This document shows, piece after piece, positions 47,149 to 58,715 of a DNA stretch of 64,000 nucleotides (positions within the stretch are counted from its first letter, which is position 1; every line of letters starts with the position of its first letter). The stretch is from Peromyscus leucopus (Eukaryota > Chordata > Mammalia > Rodentia > Cricetidae), in the NCBI RefSeq assembly GCF_004664715.2, contig NC_051068.1:52307453-52371452 (forward strand). The letters are read 5' to 3'. The translations under genes were made by a program, and so were the position numbers. The notes under the pieces were generated by a model. It made no database searches and was not told the origin of the DNA. It saw nothing but the letters and a program-made list of their open reading frames with translations.

Positions 47149-47570
47149 TAGTCACTGTTCCATTGCTGTGAAGAGACTCCATGACCAAGAAAACTCTTGT
47201 AAGAGAAAGCATTTAATCGGTAGCTTGCTTACAGTTTGGGAGGTTTTGTCTATTATAATTATAGAGCAGAGCATAGAGGCACATAGGCATGGTTCTGGAG
47301 AAGTAGTTGAGAGTTGTATCCTGATGTGTAGGCATAGAGAGTGAGTGTGTGTGTGAGAGAAAGACTGGACCTGGCATATGTTTTTGCAACATCAAAGACC
47401 ACCCCCAGTGGCACACTTCCTCAAACTAGGCCACATTGGCACACTTCCTCAAACAAGGCCACATCAACTCAATGAAGGCCACACCCATTAATTATTCTTA
47501 CGTAGTGTCCTTGCTTGGTGACTAACAACTAAGCCTATTGGGACCATTTTCCCTCAAACCACCACACTTA
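47149..47570. mobile_element. Second repeat nested in 46975-47755
   Basis: It begins 'ttccattgctgtgaagagac' and ends 'cctcaaaccaccaca', an ordered set I know from a common rodent interspersed repeat. Sequence of the outer element continues on both sides, so this one inserted later. Class and orientation convention are uncertain. Confidence 0.55.
47409..47464. repeat. 28 bp tandem duplication
   Basis: Two adjacent 28 bp units (47409-47436 and 47437-47464), each starting tggcacacttcctcaaac and ending ggccacat, differ at a single base (t versus a). This is a recent local duplication inside the nested repeat. Confidence 0.93.
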
Positions 47571-47919
47571 CTATGAGCATTCATATATTTGTTGTTCTCT
47601 GTTCCTCATCATGGATGTGATATGATCAGATACCTCAAATTCCTGCTGCTGAGACTTCTACAGTACAGTAGGCAGTAATTTGAAACTGTGATCTGGAAAT
47701 AAATACTTTCACTTATGTAATCTTTGTCAAGATACTATATAACAGCAACAGTTGAAATTATGTCACTCAAAATGCAGAATCCACCTCTTCTTTGAAGATT
47801 CCCTGAGGATCCTAATTTATGCACTCAACCTTCCCATTCAAATTCTCTGTTCTGAAACCTCGAATTCTATTTGGAGTCAAAGTTGTTTGTGTAGGTAATC
47901 TAAGTAAATTTTTTAAGTA

Positions 47920-49125
47920 AATATTTTTGTTAATTCTTTGGAAACATCATACAATGTATTTTGGTTTACATTTATCCCCACTTTCACTCATTAACTCCTC
48001 TCAGATCTACCTTCACCTTCCTAGCCAAAAACACAGCATTAAGAGTCTTTTTTCAAATTTAATAACTCTTTGACTCAAATTTGCACTGTCCACATACTTC
48101 TGGGGTGGTGTCACTCACTGTATTGTGGTTAACCTGTCATGAGCAATGTCCTCAAGTAAAACTATCTAGCCCTCTTCTGGAAGTCATGCATTGTCTATTA
48201 GCTCCTTAGTTAGAAGTAACAACTCATTAAGTTTTCATTGTACAAGTCTTTCACTTGCTTGGTTAGATTCCTTGGTAGTTTTTGAAGCTAGAGTGAATGG
48301 GGTTTTCTTTCTGTGTATGTTTGTCATGCTATACAGGAAGACTACTGACTTTTGAGAATCATTTTGTAAATGTTTATTACTGAATGTATTTAGCACCTTT
48401 AGGAGATTTCTGGTGTAGTAGAGCCTTTTATTCATAGTTCCTTTCTTATTCTTATATTTATTAGGACTCTTTTTAGATTTTCTCCATTTAGCATAATGTT
48501 GGCTCTGGGGTTGCTTGATGCTACATTCATGTTTCCTGCATCCTTATATTCCAGAGGATTTTTGTCATGAGATTTGGGATTTTGTCAAAGCCCATTTGTG
48601 CATCTACTAAGATTTTTGTCCTTGTTTTCATGTACCTAGTCAATTACATGTATTGATTTATGAATGTTGAACCATTCCTACATCTCTTGGATAAATCAGG
48701 CTTAGTTTTGTGGGTGATGCTTTTGATGTGGTTGGCAGAATTTTGGTATGTGCATTAATCACAGAGATTGGCTTGTAATTCCCTTTTCAAGAGAAGCTTG
48801 TCTTATTTTGGTATCAATGTAATCCTGGCTTCATATAAGGAATGTGGAAGATATCCTCCCTTAATACTTTATGAAATAGTTCAAGGAGTACTGATTCTAA
48901 TTCTTTGAAGAGCTACTAGAATCCAGTCCTTAATCCATCTGGCTTTAGTCTTTTTTATTTGGAATGTTTCAAATTACTTTGTCTATATCATTGGCTGTTA
49001 TGGGACTGTTCAAATTATTTTACTTCATTTGGTTTAACTTTGGTAAATAACAATGCATCCAGACATTGATCTGTTTCTTTTACATTTTCCAGTTTAGTAA
49101 AATATACACTTTTTAAAATTATGTT
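47920..49125 (-). mobile_element. L1 fragment (copy 3) with internal deletion
   Basis: The left 300 bp ('acaatgtattttggtttaca', 'aactcctctcagatctacct', 'tctattagctccttagttag') is a reversed L1 3' UTR. From about 48225 the sequence switches directly to the reverse-transcriptase part of ORF2, so the C-terminal third of ORF2 is absent. The frame at 48235-48435 has QKSVVFLYSMTN and TPFTLASKTTKESNQ, matching the segment just after the RT catalytic box. Diverged and inactive. Confidence 0.82.
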
Positions 49126-50083
49126 TTCATTAAGTCATTTTCATATTATATAGTACTTGGAGCATATATCATGTTTTAAATAACTAGAGTGGTATTGGAA
49201 AACTTAATAGACAGAAAAGGGGTACTTGAAAAGACTCAGAGATAGGAAATGAAAGAGGGAGATTATCTAATTATATTATAATCTCAAAATTTAAATTATT
49301 CATAAAAATTATTACTCTGAGAATATCATTAGTGTTGCATTGTCCTTTGCTTGGTGGGAGGAATAGTATCTTTGAAATTCAGAATAAAATATTATAAACA
49401 CACTATTTTTCTACAGCAGACCATTCTAAGTAGTATAAGTATCTAAAAAAAAAAAAAGAAAAATTACATGCAAGTTAAGAAATTCAGAATATTCGAGAAT
49501 GTTTTATTCTACCTCATAGTATAATATTATTAAATGAAACTACAATTTTGTTTAACATACTGAAAATATCATCTTAATATTTGGAACACAAAACATTCAT
49601 TTTTATTTTATTTAAAATATTTTCTTAATTCTACAAATTTATGACTTAGAAGAAATAAAACAAAAACTTTTAGCACTTATATTTATAAATGTCATTACAA
49701 TTTTCCTTTTTATTATACAATGGTTTCTATGACTTAATAATTGCTTCTTATCAAACTATGCTTTTTTTCTAGCTATTCCAAAGGCATGACATTTTATATT
49801 TGTAGTTCTATAGCCTCAGTTAATATACGAAAATAAGTTGTTTTATTTTTTAAATGATAATGTCAAATAAGTTTAGCTTGTGGAAAGCTAGATGAAGATG
49901 AACAACAAGCAAAAGAAATAAAGGAGACAAATGAATTTAAGAAAAGATAAAATACTTTTAAAAAAAGATATATTTTAACTATACCTCCTGATTCTCTTGT
50001 AGAACTACTTCTTGATAAAAACTTGTGAATAAATTACTCAAAAAGAGTCCTAAATTGTAAATATAATTTAAGGATAGAAGGAA
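49126..50083. other. Unassigned very AT-rich DNA
   Basis: No repeat or gene. Long A/T runs only. Confidence 0.5.
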
Positions 50084-50142
50084 TGTGTGTGTATGTGCGA
50101 GTGCATGTGCATGTGCGTATGTGTGTGTGTGTGTGTGTGTGT
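50084..50142. repeat. Degenerate then pure (GT)n
   Basis: GTGTAT/GTGCAT units pass into a pure GT run. Confidence 0.9.
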
Positions 50143-50984
50143 AAGTGTGATGAATAATATAAAAGAACTACATTTTATTTCCAAATTAAAGTTCCAAAAT
50201 AATAGATGAAAAATGTTAGATACAATCAAATCACTCCATATGAATAAAAAATAATGACATCAACAGTTTGAAATGGTGACCAGTGTATTCTGGTAGAAAC
50301 CATTTTCTATTACACAGATTGCTATTTCCTTTTTTATAACTCTGAATATGTTCATGAAATAAAATATAAATTCATAGATGGACTAATAAGATTTCTGAAT
50401 ATTCTAAGCTATCATTGCATAAGCAACTTCAAAAATAAGTCTGTATGTTTGAGACAGAAATTACTAAGTCCGTCCCACACACATGCAACTTGTTTATATA
50501 TTTTGATGTCAATATTCATGTATTTCATCATATATTCCAATTCTATGAAGACACACATATGAAGAAAGAGAAAAAAACAACCAAAACTACAACCACACTC
50601 ACACCACCATAAATGACTATCTATTTGGGCCACCAGCATGTATGGCTGCAAACCTATAAAAGGAAAGCTTCAGAAATGGTGTGTGGCAGAAGAAACAATG
50701 TGCAATATAATTACTTTCAGACTCTTGGGTGGGGAAAATTCTCCACACCATCATCACATCAGAGATTCCAGAAATGAAGTAATAGTTTTGCCAATGGCCA
50801 TTCAGATGGGAAACAAACAAACAAACAAACAAACAAACAGGATTACCTTGTTCAATTGACAAGCTTGGAAAAGGACTGGTATAATAGCCAATTAGGTTGT
50901 CTGTCTGAGGCCTGAGTCCATAAATAATGTGTATAAATTTCATTAGTTATCAAAATACTATGATATAGCTACTAACATTTTGTA
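50143..50984. other. Unassigned DNA with (AAAC)n
   Basis: It contains a seven-unit AAAC microsatellite at 50811-50839 that encodes KQTNKQTN-like strings by chance. Otherwise nothing was recognised. Confidence 0.5.
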
Positions 50985-51070
50985 CATGAAGAAACAGCAT
51001 TGTCAGAGAATAGGTAACTTGCAGAAATTTTCCGCATATGTCAAAAATGCAACAAGGATTCAAAGTTCTG
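50985..51070 (-). mobile_element. MIR relic
   Basis: 'gaagaaacagcattgtcaga', 'gaataggtaacttgcagaaa' and 'caacaaggattcaaagttct' follow the reversed MIR core (...gaaactgaggc...taa(g)tgacttgcc...ggattcgaa). MIRs are mammal-wide, so this DNA is ancestral. Confidence 0.55.
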
Positions 51071-51714
51071 TTTAGGAGTGAAGCCCCTAAATGTCATTGT
51101 TTAGCATCTTTCCATACAGTCTCTGTCAAGAACACCCTCACAAGTTGTCCTCTATTATTTTTTGATGGTTTTCTTTTCTTATTATCTGTGCTTTGATTTT
51201 TTTTTTAATTCTCATTGTACCACTTTAACTTTCTTCAAGGCAATTATGTTGGTGCTCAAAAAACCATCCTTCTAAAACACAGACCTATGTACTCAACTGT
51301 GCAAAAGCATGTCCATGGTTCTTCCCATAACTATTCAACATGCACAAAATGCCTTTCATAAACTGGTCCAATTTCCCCTTGCTTTTCTTAATCCCTGTTT
51401 GAAGTGTTACTGTAATTTCCTGTAGTAGAAACAAATGAGAGCAGTCAACAATTAGATACATACTGCATTGCCAGGCTATTTTCTTCTAAAGGTGTGCTAG
51501 GGACTTGTAGATTTGAAAATATTCCAACAATAAGGCTTCCCTTCAATTCTGGTATAAGGACAAACACGGTTCCTTACTTTCTTCAACAGACAAGCATTTG
51601 TTATTTTGATGTTGTATAATTGAGTGTTAATGATTTTTAAATAATAAGATCTTTGTTAGAGAAACTGTTTACTGTGATGTCTTTACCACATTCCATATTC
51701 ACCGGGCTCTGTTG
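51071..51714. other. Unassigned DNA between two MIR relics
   Basis: Nothing recognised. Confidence 0.4.
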
Positions 51715-51800
51715 TGGCTTTAACAGCCACAACAACCTAATGAATTAAGAATTACTATCCTATTTTCTGAAAGAAAAGCAAACCTCTGAGTTTCTAGGAT
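51715..51800 (-). mobile_element. MIR relic
   Basis: 'cacaacaacctaatgaatta', 'gaattactatcctattttct' and 'gcaaacctctgagtttc' match the reversed MIR segment 'acaaccctatgaggtaggta...attttacagatgaggaaac'. Diverged. Confidence 0.5.
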
Positions 51801-51848
51801 AATAGAGATGATCAGAGTGATACATGTAAAAGATTAAAAACTGTTGAT

Positions 51849-51960
51849 AGCCAGGTGATAAGGGACATATCGGTAATCAGAATACTCAAAATGTTGAAAA
51901 AGGAAATCACAAGTTGGAGACCCAACTAGATTAGAGAGTGAGATGCTATCTCAAATTAGA
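51849..51960 (+). mobile_element. Old B1-like SINE
   Basis: 'agccaggtgataagggacat', then 'ggtaatcagaatactcaaaa', 'agttggagacccaactagat' and 'gagatgctatctcaaatt' follow a B1-type SINE in sense orientation. Diverged. Confidence 0.65.
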
Positions 51961-52327
51961 TCTCCCAAAATGTTTCCGGTCTTTATGTATGAATTTGCAC
52001 AGATTCCTTAGGGATGACTAAGGAAGCCATATAGTGTCTTATAAATGAATGATCTTTGGAGATGAACCTTTCAACACAAACATGATTATTATAAAACCTA
52101 ACCATGTGATACTCAGCAATAGTATAACATATAAGTAGAAGTCATCTAAAGCTGCTAAAGCAAGCATTTATATTTTGGGAAAAATTGATGATATTATTGG
52201 GACTGTTGATAAATGACAAAGTAATTTTATTAGTTAATAGTTTGATTTCAAATACAATTTTGTTTCAAAGGTTTCTGTTTTGTCATAGAGATTTCAAAGA
52301 TTTCCATTAAAGTTATTTATGTACACA
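51961..52327. other. Unassigned AT-rich DNA
   Basis: Nothing recognised. Confidence 0.45.
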
Positions 52328-52514
52328 CAATAGGCATTTTTTTTTTTTTTTTTGGTTTTTCGAGACAGGGTTTCTCTGTGTAGCTTTGCACCTTTCCTGG
52401 AGCTCACTTGGTAGCCCAGGCTGGCCTCGAACTCACAGAGATCCGCCTGGCTCTGCCTCCCGAGTGCTCGGATTAAAGGCGTGCTCCACCAACGCCCAGC
52501 AATAGGCATTTTTT
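52328..52514 (-). mobile_element. B1 SINE, cricetid-type, young
   Basis: A reversed B1 nearly identical to the one at 975-1172, including 'ctcacttggtagcccaggct' and the 'caccaacg' change at the end. Flanked by aataggcatttttt (52329-52342 and 52501-52514), a target-site duplication of about 14 bp. Confidence 0.96.
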
Positions 52515-53893
52515 AATGAGCATAAGAAATAACCCCTCTACCTGTCATTCAGTTCACTGTGTTAAAAAGCACTTCTCGTTCTTTGTGATGCTACACTACA
52601 GTGTGCCTCATAGAAAAACCTTCTTTTGAACTTCCAATTACTTTGGGCAGAGATTAGAGCATTGGATGTCATATCCAGACAATAAAATTCTTTTTATCTC
52701 AGTGGTATTTCATTATACTTTGTGACTTAGAAACAAAATGAGCTTAAAGTCAAGCCAAGACACATCTTTAAGATTGCTATGATAATGCTAATACGCCCTT
52801 TAAAATTGAGGCCATCTGGGAAATTGAAAGGGTGACAAGTGGAACCAACTTGCATCTAACTGGCATGACACCAGACATTGGCATGGCCTAAGTGACAGCT
52901 GTAGCATCTGGAGAGAGTGTGATAAGAAAATCCTGTTATACTATTGAGCTGGTTTTCCTTAAATTGCATCTTACATGATTTCATAGGTAACAATTTTATT
53001 TTAGAACAAAATGTATTCCTCTTTGAAACTGAAATGTTCTTGTCCTTAAGCAAATGTGAAGGAAGTGGTATTTGGCTATATATCTAATTAGTCCTTCTAC
53101 CTGAGGGATTTTCTGGTATGAGAAAGGAATGTGAGGCCTTATTACAATGTATATGCTCTCAGGGCAAAGTGTTCAACAGAAGAGTCAGTGTCTGTGACAG
53201 TGGTTACAATACACCTGTCCTGGATGGCAAGGGAATCAAGTAGAAACAGGCTCAGTTTCATTCCCAATTGAGCATCATCTTTGGACAAAAAGTCAATCAT
53301 GTAACTATCCAGGTGTTCTAGCTTATTGAGCAAGATAAGCCAGCTAGCACCAGCTTAGTTTCATTGCAGCTGGAAAAGCTCTGAGCTAAGGCACTCTCTG
53401 CTATCTCAGCCCATGATTTTGGGCATTGAGCCTATGCTTCTCCAATCAGATCTATAGTGGGCTATGTTTCTATGAGTTGAGCTACTGAAACATGAAAGTA
53501 ATATGAAGTAGACACTCCTTGCTTACAGACCAATAAAAAGCAAGTTGTATAAACAAACGGCTGTAATTTCATGGGAATAACATCAAGGGAAACATATGCA
53601 AAGTATTAGAATAATCACAGCCCTTCTTGGCTTCTCTCTTATGTAGAAGTTGAATATTCTCTTTCCTGCCAAATTTTAATATCTCATCTAATTTCAGAAA
53701 AACTCTCTATTAAAAGCATGCAAGCCTTTATGATCTATGACCCTTTTGAATTTTGACTGATCCTCTGTACTTCTCGATATATTAAAATTTGATCTGTCTC
53801 TTTGTAAAACAGTCCAACCTCAAAAATTAGGAAATGTGCTATCTAAAAGAGAAAAATATCAGGCAGACTCTAACTTGATATTGGTTGATACTG
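52515..53893. other. Unassigned DNA
   Basis: About 1.4 kb with no named repeat. It is non-repetitive, with short open frames of no recognisable content. Confidence 0.45.
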
Positions 53894-53919
53894 ATTCTCT
53901 CTCCCTGTCTCTCTCTGTC

Positions 53920-54005
<86 letters not shown>
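53894..54005. repeat. Compound (CT)n(GTCT)n(CT)n(GT)n microsatellite
   Basis: About 110 bp in four phases: CT-rich, GTCT tetramers, CT again, then a pure GT run. All six frames are open because of the repeat, so frames translating as Ser/Leu/Val/Cys or Thr/His strings are artefacts. Confidence 0.95.
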
Positions 54006-54007
<2 letters not shown>

Positions 54008-54126
54008 CTATGTGTATGCAGGTGTATGAATGCAGGCTCATGTGTGCCATGGCATATGTGGGCATAGTAGATGTATGAATATCAGAGACAACTACACAAC
54101 TACAGTACAGCTCCTCACTTCAATCT

Positions 54127-54346
54127 TGTTTGAGACAAAATTACTTGATTAGTGCTGTGAACATCAGACTAACTGGCCCCCAACTTTCTACAAGTTCTCT
54201 TATATCTGCCTCACATCCCAACTCAGAAACAAGAGGATAAGAGATAGTTGGTACCACATAATTTTTCACATGAGCTCTGATGATCCAAACTCAGGTCATC
54301 TTACTTGTGCAGCAATGTTGTGCTCACCAAGCCATCTCCCAAGGCC
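54127..54346 (-). mobile_element. B4 SINE, diverged
   Basis: A reversed B1-like half ('tgtttgagacaaaattactt') is followed by 'gatccaaactcaggtcatct', 'cttgtgcagcaatgttgtgc' and 'tcaccaagccatctccca', the complement of an ID-like head. The B1-plus-ID fusion defines B4. Confidence 0.65.
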
Positions 54347-56394
54347 TGGTTTGGAAGATGACAAACCTAAGCCAAAAGCGAAAAGTCATTTTTTTTTTTT
54401 TTTTAGCATATATCAGTTCATTCCATTAGCTTTCTTGTTTTTGTCAAAATAAATACAAGGTTAAGATATTATTGAAATCATACAGAATGATAAACCTGAA
54501 TGAAAAATATAATTGAAGAAAACTCGAAATAAACTGTTAGAGATGGCATTTCATTTCCCAAGTGGAGAAGTTATCAGTCCCCAGAAGCAGATTGTCCCCA
54601 CACCACATGGGAAATGATCTCTGAAACATAATGATAATATGTGCTAGAATCATGAGCAAAGACAGCCAGGGTTGGTATGGTGATTTATCAACATTTCCAA
54701 GTGAGGATCTTAGAAAATGCTATCTTGAGATGTGAATGTTTAGTCCCCTCCCTACTTTCCAAGCCTCTCAAAATATCTTGACAAAATGTAAACCAAGTGT
54801 TAAACATGGACCCTGCGTCAACCACCCTATACCTCAAGGTGATTTAATTATGCTTGTCCAATCAGCTGGTATGTCTAAAATGACAGGGCAGCTTCAGAAT
54901 CAACTCTGAAAGCAAAATTTGTCTTCCAATATCTGTCTCCCATTCCTGGCCAAAGAAAATGCACTGCAGTTTTGTTTACAAATGACAAAGTGTTTTTGGA
55001 CACTTTCCTCACAGATCTAATATTTTGACCTGGTTCACTCACTACCTACTAGGAGTACATACTTACTTGATATTCATCATGTACTGTGGAAATTTGTTCA
55101 TCTTCATAGACCATGAACTCATGGAAATTAGACCTTTTTACTAATACTTTCTGCTCTTGCTCAATTGATTTGAAAGAGAAAGCTATATAAAAAGAAAAAT
55201 AAGAGACTTGGAATCCACAATTTTCATAAATTTCTGGCAGTAAATTTTGCTTCTGACTTTAATTAAAGTGTCTGGAAGTTCTCATATTTTGTCAGCTAAC
55301 ACAGACATCTCAGCTCTCTGCCACTGGGGGGTCATTATGCACCCTGGCGCTTGCATTAAAATGCATGCCGAGAAAATGAACTTCCTGGCTCCTGAAGTTC
55401 TTTCTTGCTCTCACCATTGCTTGCTTTCTTTTTTTTTTTTTTTTTTTTGTTTCTTTCCAGGTTATTTTTACTACAGCATCACCTTGTTATATCTCTAGAA
55501 TCTCTATATTGCGGAAGCAAAGGAAATACTGTATGATGTTGTATATTGGCTCAGATTGAATAAAAGCATTAACTGAGTTGGGTATATTATCCAGATCCTT
55601 TACCGTGACCTCATCTCATAAATTCTCTTATCCTAAGCCAATTATACTCTGCCTGAGCTCATGACCAACCTCCTCTCTTGGCCAGGCTCAATGCATATTA
55701 CATGACTCCAAACAATTTTAGCTGGTTGTGTCATTTTTGCTAGTTGTGTCCCCAGGCAGATTCACATATTATGTGTTCCATTGGATGAATGGACATTCAG
55801 CAACCATTACCCGGTGCTTCAGTAGTGCCTCGGGACAGAAATTATAGACAGAAATAAGTAAGGACATACCCCACACCGCCAGCTGTTTATTCACTATGTG
55901 ATTATAGCACTGCATGCTCCAGCTCACCACGCCAATGCTAAAAGCTTTAGGCCATTTATATGGGTAAAAATCTTCACTGCATTGATAAAGGTAGACAGGT
56001 AGGGAAGTAGAAAAATAGATTTAGATTATACAACACAAGTCTATTAACATATACATACATATTTGGATACAAATATAACAGGAAGCCTGTGTACCATGCT
56101 GGACAAGTTGTATCTGCACATGATAAATAGATGTCTCTTACAGTAAACAATTTTTACCAAAAGAAACTGTTTGGTCCACTCAAAGCGTGGTCCTGACTCG
56201 CAGCCTTTACTCTTTCATGTGCAGCTTATTTTTCCACCATCCCAATAAAAAATTATAGTGTCAAGCACAACATGAAAGATATACTCACATATTCTACCTC
56301 CAGAAGTCAAAACTAAGTACACCTACCATCTTCTAAAAAACCACTTGGTACTCTGATTAGATAGAAACTAAGAAAACCAACATAATTTAAATTT
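54347..56394. other. Unassigned DNA
   Basis: About 2 kb with poly-T runs near 54390 and 55430. The part at 55.25-55.42 kb is non-repetitive and holds a weak CTCF-like match. No gene was recognised. Confidence 0.4.
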
Positions 56395-56545
56395 CTATTT
56401 TAATTTTTTTTATTCTTCTCTCATACATCTTGAACACAGCCTTCCCATTCTCCACTCTTCCCAGTCACCCTCCTACCTCTCCTTGCTCCCACATCCACTG
56501 CTCCGTCATTTCCATTCGGAAAATAGCAGATCTCTCTTTTTTTTT
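56395..56545 (-). mobile_element. L1 3' UTR fragment
   Basis: 'ttcttctctcatacatcttg', the C-rich 'ccagtcaccctcctacctct' and 'cacatccactgctccgtcat' follow the reversed start of a rodent L1 3' UTR. Short and diverged. Confidence 0.55.
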
Positions 56546-56812
56546 ACATCTTACACGTCAAGATTCTGAAAAGCAGACATCTTCATAGAAATTTGGGAGC
56601 TCCAGGGACTGCTACTCTTCAGGGAATTTGGTTAACAAAAATTTGATTGGCCATTTCAAAATGAGATGTTTTGGGATGTTCTTATTAAATAAATGATAAA
56701 TGTACTAGGCAATGGATAGGTTAATTATTCTGACTTGAGCACTGTATTATACACATTTGTAGCAAAATAAGCATAATGTATTCCCTATAATTACTTGTGA
56801 TTATTTAAAACA
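56546..56812. other. Unassigned AT-rich DNA
   Basis: Nothing recognised. Confidence 0.4.
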
Positions 56813-57060
56813 TGGGGCTAAGAAGTGAGTCTGCGGTTAAGAGCACTTGATTATCAGTCATTAGAATTCCACTCATACACAAGCATCCAAATAACAACAA
56901 GACAAGGAGGCATTACACAAAGCCTGTATATAACTCTAGCTCCAAGATATCTTATGTCGTCTCTGGCCCCCATGCTTACACAGTCACATACATGCACATA
57001 TATACATGTGTTCATACACTTAGACATACACACAAAAGTCATCTTTAAAAATGAAAAATT
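56813..57060 (+). mobile_element. B3-type SINE, diverged
   Basis: The tRNA-like head 'ggggctaagaagtgagtctg' continues 'cggttaagagcacttgatta'. It is followed by 'tgtatataactctagctcca', a CA-rich stretch and an A-rich end. Sense orientation. Confidence 0.7.
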
Positions 57061-57142
57061 ATCAACTCCCATTATTTCCATTATTTCATTCACTTAATCA
57101 AAACTGATCAATAACTCACAATGTGCACAAAACAATATAGGT

Positions 57143-57667
57143 TGTAACTGGAAGATTTCCTGTGTCCTAATCGGCCGGCAGTCGAGACAAATCTCTCCTA
57201 CTAGCATCCCCCAAGTAAACACATAAAAGCTTGTATTAATTAAATCTGTTTGGCTATTAGCTCAGGCTTTCCACTGACTAGCTCTTACATTTAAACTCAG
57301 CCCAGTTCTGTTAATCTATGTATTGCCATGTTTTCTGTGGCTTTACCTGTGCGCCATTACATGCTGCTCCCTGCGGCTGGCATCTCCTTCAGCAAATCCT
57401 ACCTGCATGAACCACCACAACTGGCTTTTTTGTTTGTTTGTTTTTTTGTGTGTTTGTTTTGAGACAGGGTTTCTCTGTGTAGCTTTGTGCCTGTCCTGGA
57501 ACTCACAAAGGTCCACCTGCCTCTGCCTCCTGAATACTGGAATTAAAGATGTGCTCCAATACCACCTAGCTTTTGTTTATGGCTGGCTATGACCTCTGAT
57601 CTCCAGGTAAACTTTATTAACATACAAATAAAATATCAGCACAAATAAAATATCACCACATCCCACC
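57143..57667 (-). mobile_element. LTR-like element, same family as 3805-4723, with nested B1
   Basis: It runs from 'tgtaactggaagatttcctg' to about 'atatcaccacatccca'. Shared landmarks with 10540-10895 are 'cttgtattaatt', 'ggctattagctcaggctttc', 'ctagctcttacatttaaact' and 'gttaatctatgtattgccat'. A B1 is inserted near its middle. Confidence 0.72.
57421..57574 (-). mobile_element. B1 SINE nested in the LTR-like element
   Basis: Reversed B1 with a T/TTTG-rich left edge and a body from 'gagacagggtttctctgtgt' to 'gatgtgctccaataccac', lacking the 'ctctgtagcccaggctggcc' block. The near-perfect duplication ctggctttt / ctagctttt (57421-57429 and 57566-57574) marks the insertion. LTR sequence continues on both sides, so the B1 is younger. 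Confidence 0.88.
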
Positions 57668-58599
57668 CCCTTTTTTTGTAAATTGTTATTGGTCATAGTC
57701 AATATCTTTCTAAAAGAAGAAAGAGGGGTATGATATAGAAATATAGTATAGATACGATAGGATGAAAGAGTAAATTATTGAACATACTTAAAGAGCAGCA
57801 CATTCACAGCATACGAAGTGATGTCTACAGCAATAGGTTAAGTTTACAGGTGCTTATTTGGATCAACTTAGTAATACTGAGGTATTAATTTACTTTTTGA
57901 AGGAAGTAATTAAACTTCAATTCCATTTATGCAAACTTAATCCCCAATTGACATATGAAATACTAGGGAACCAAATATGACCCAAGAAGATCAACACTGA
58001 TCAGTTAACCAACAATCTGCAGTAAAAATCTCAAAATACATATATAAAGATAACAAACATACAAAGTTTTCACAAATGCCAATATTACTAAAAATCGTTT
58101 GGAGTACATTTCAAAAGAAATTATATGTCACTCATCAAAATCAAAACACTTAGCTGTCACAAGAAAAAGTGGAGTTGCCAAAATCTAGCAATTCCATCTA
58201 CTTCAAATGAATATAGGCATTGCATTTTTTCATAGCTTAGCAACAGAGATACAGATAGAAAATATAATCATGAAGTTAGTTTCTTTTGATGGTTTAATTT
58301 TTCTCATGATTTTCTAGATATGATTATATATTTAGCTAACATTAGAAACAGTTTACTTCAAATTAGCATTGATGATACAAGACAGTACTTATGGTTGTAT
58401 ATATCATCTTTTAAAACACAGCCTGACAATACCAGGTTTGTTTGATTGTCACTATGAAAACTGATGTCTGCTTGTTATATCTTTGTAAATATGATGAAAG
58501 AGAAATATTCTCTATAGTTAGCAATGTGGTAATACAGAAGTTGTGTTGCTTTTCCCTGTGGGTTTTCTGTATTTATAAAGTCAAAGAAATCCTTATGAT
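57668..58599. other. Unassigned AT-rich DNA
   Basis: Nothing recognised. Confidence 0.45.
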
Positions 58600-58715
58600 T
58601 AGGGATGGGGTGGCTCATGCCATTAATTAATATAAGCACTTGGGATGCAGAAGCAGGGGAACCCTTGTTATTTCAAAGCAAGTCTGATCTACATAGTGAC
58701 TTCCAGGATTCTCAG
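58600..58715 (+). mobile_element. Old B1-like SINE
   Basis: 'agggatggggtggctcatgc', 'ttaatataagcacttgggat', 'gcagaagcaggggaaccctt' and 'caagtctgatctacatagtg' follow a sense B1. Diverged. Confidence 0.65.

Larger units (their letters stand above)
46975..47755 (+). mobile_element. Old non-autonomous repeat, hAT/MER-like, interrupted
   Basis: The left part (to about 47148) and right part (from about 47571) form one element: 'ggggattattttgattaggt' and 'gattctggataggtggac', then 'cctcaaattcctgctgctga', 'tttgaaactgtgatctggaa' and 'agcaacagttgaaat'. I associate this order with rodent URR1/MER-type non-autonomous DNA elements, but the name is tentative. A second repeat sits inside it. Confidence 0.5.

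Noticed and set aside
47409..47464. Repeated units considered as a CRISPR-like array
   Set aside because: Only two directly adjacent units without spacers, inside a eukaryotic interspersed repeat.
53836..54078. Open frames rich in Ser/Leu/Val/Cys or Thr/His
   Set aside because: They are translations of the compound CT/GT microsatellite, which is open in all frames.
55321..55333. CTCF-like match ccactggggggtc
   Set aside because: Two mismatches at informative positions of the core. Too weak to list beside the match at 40846-40859.
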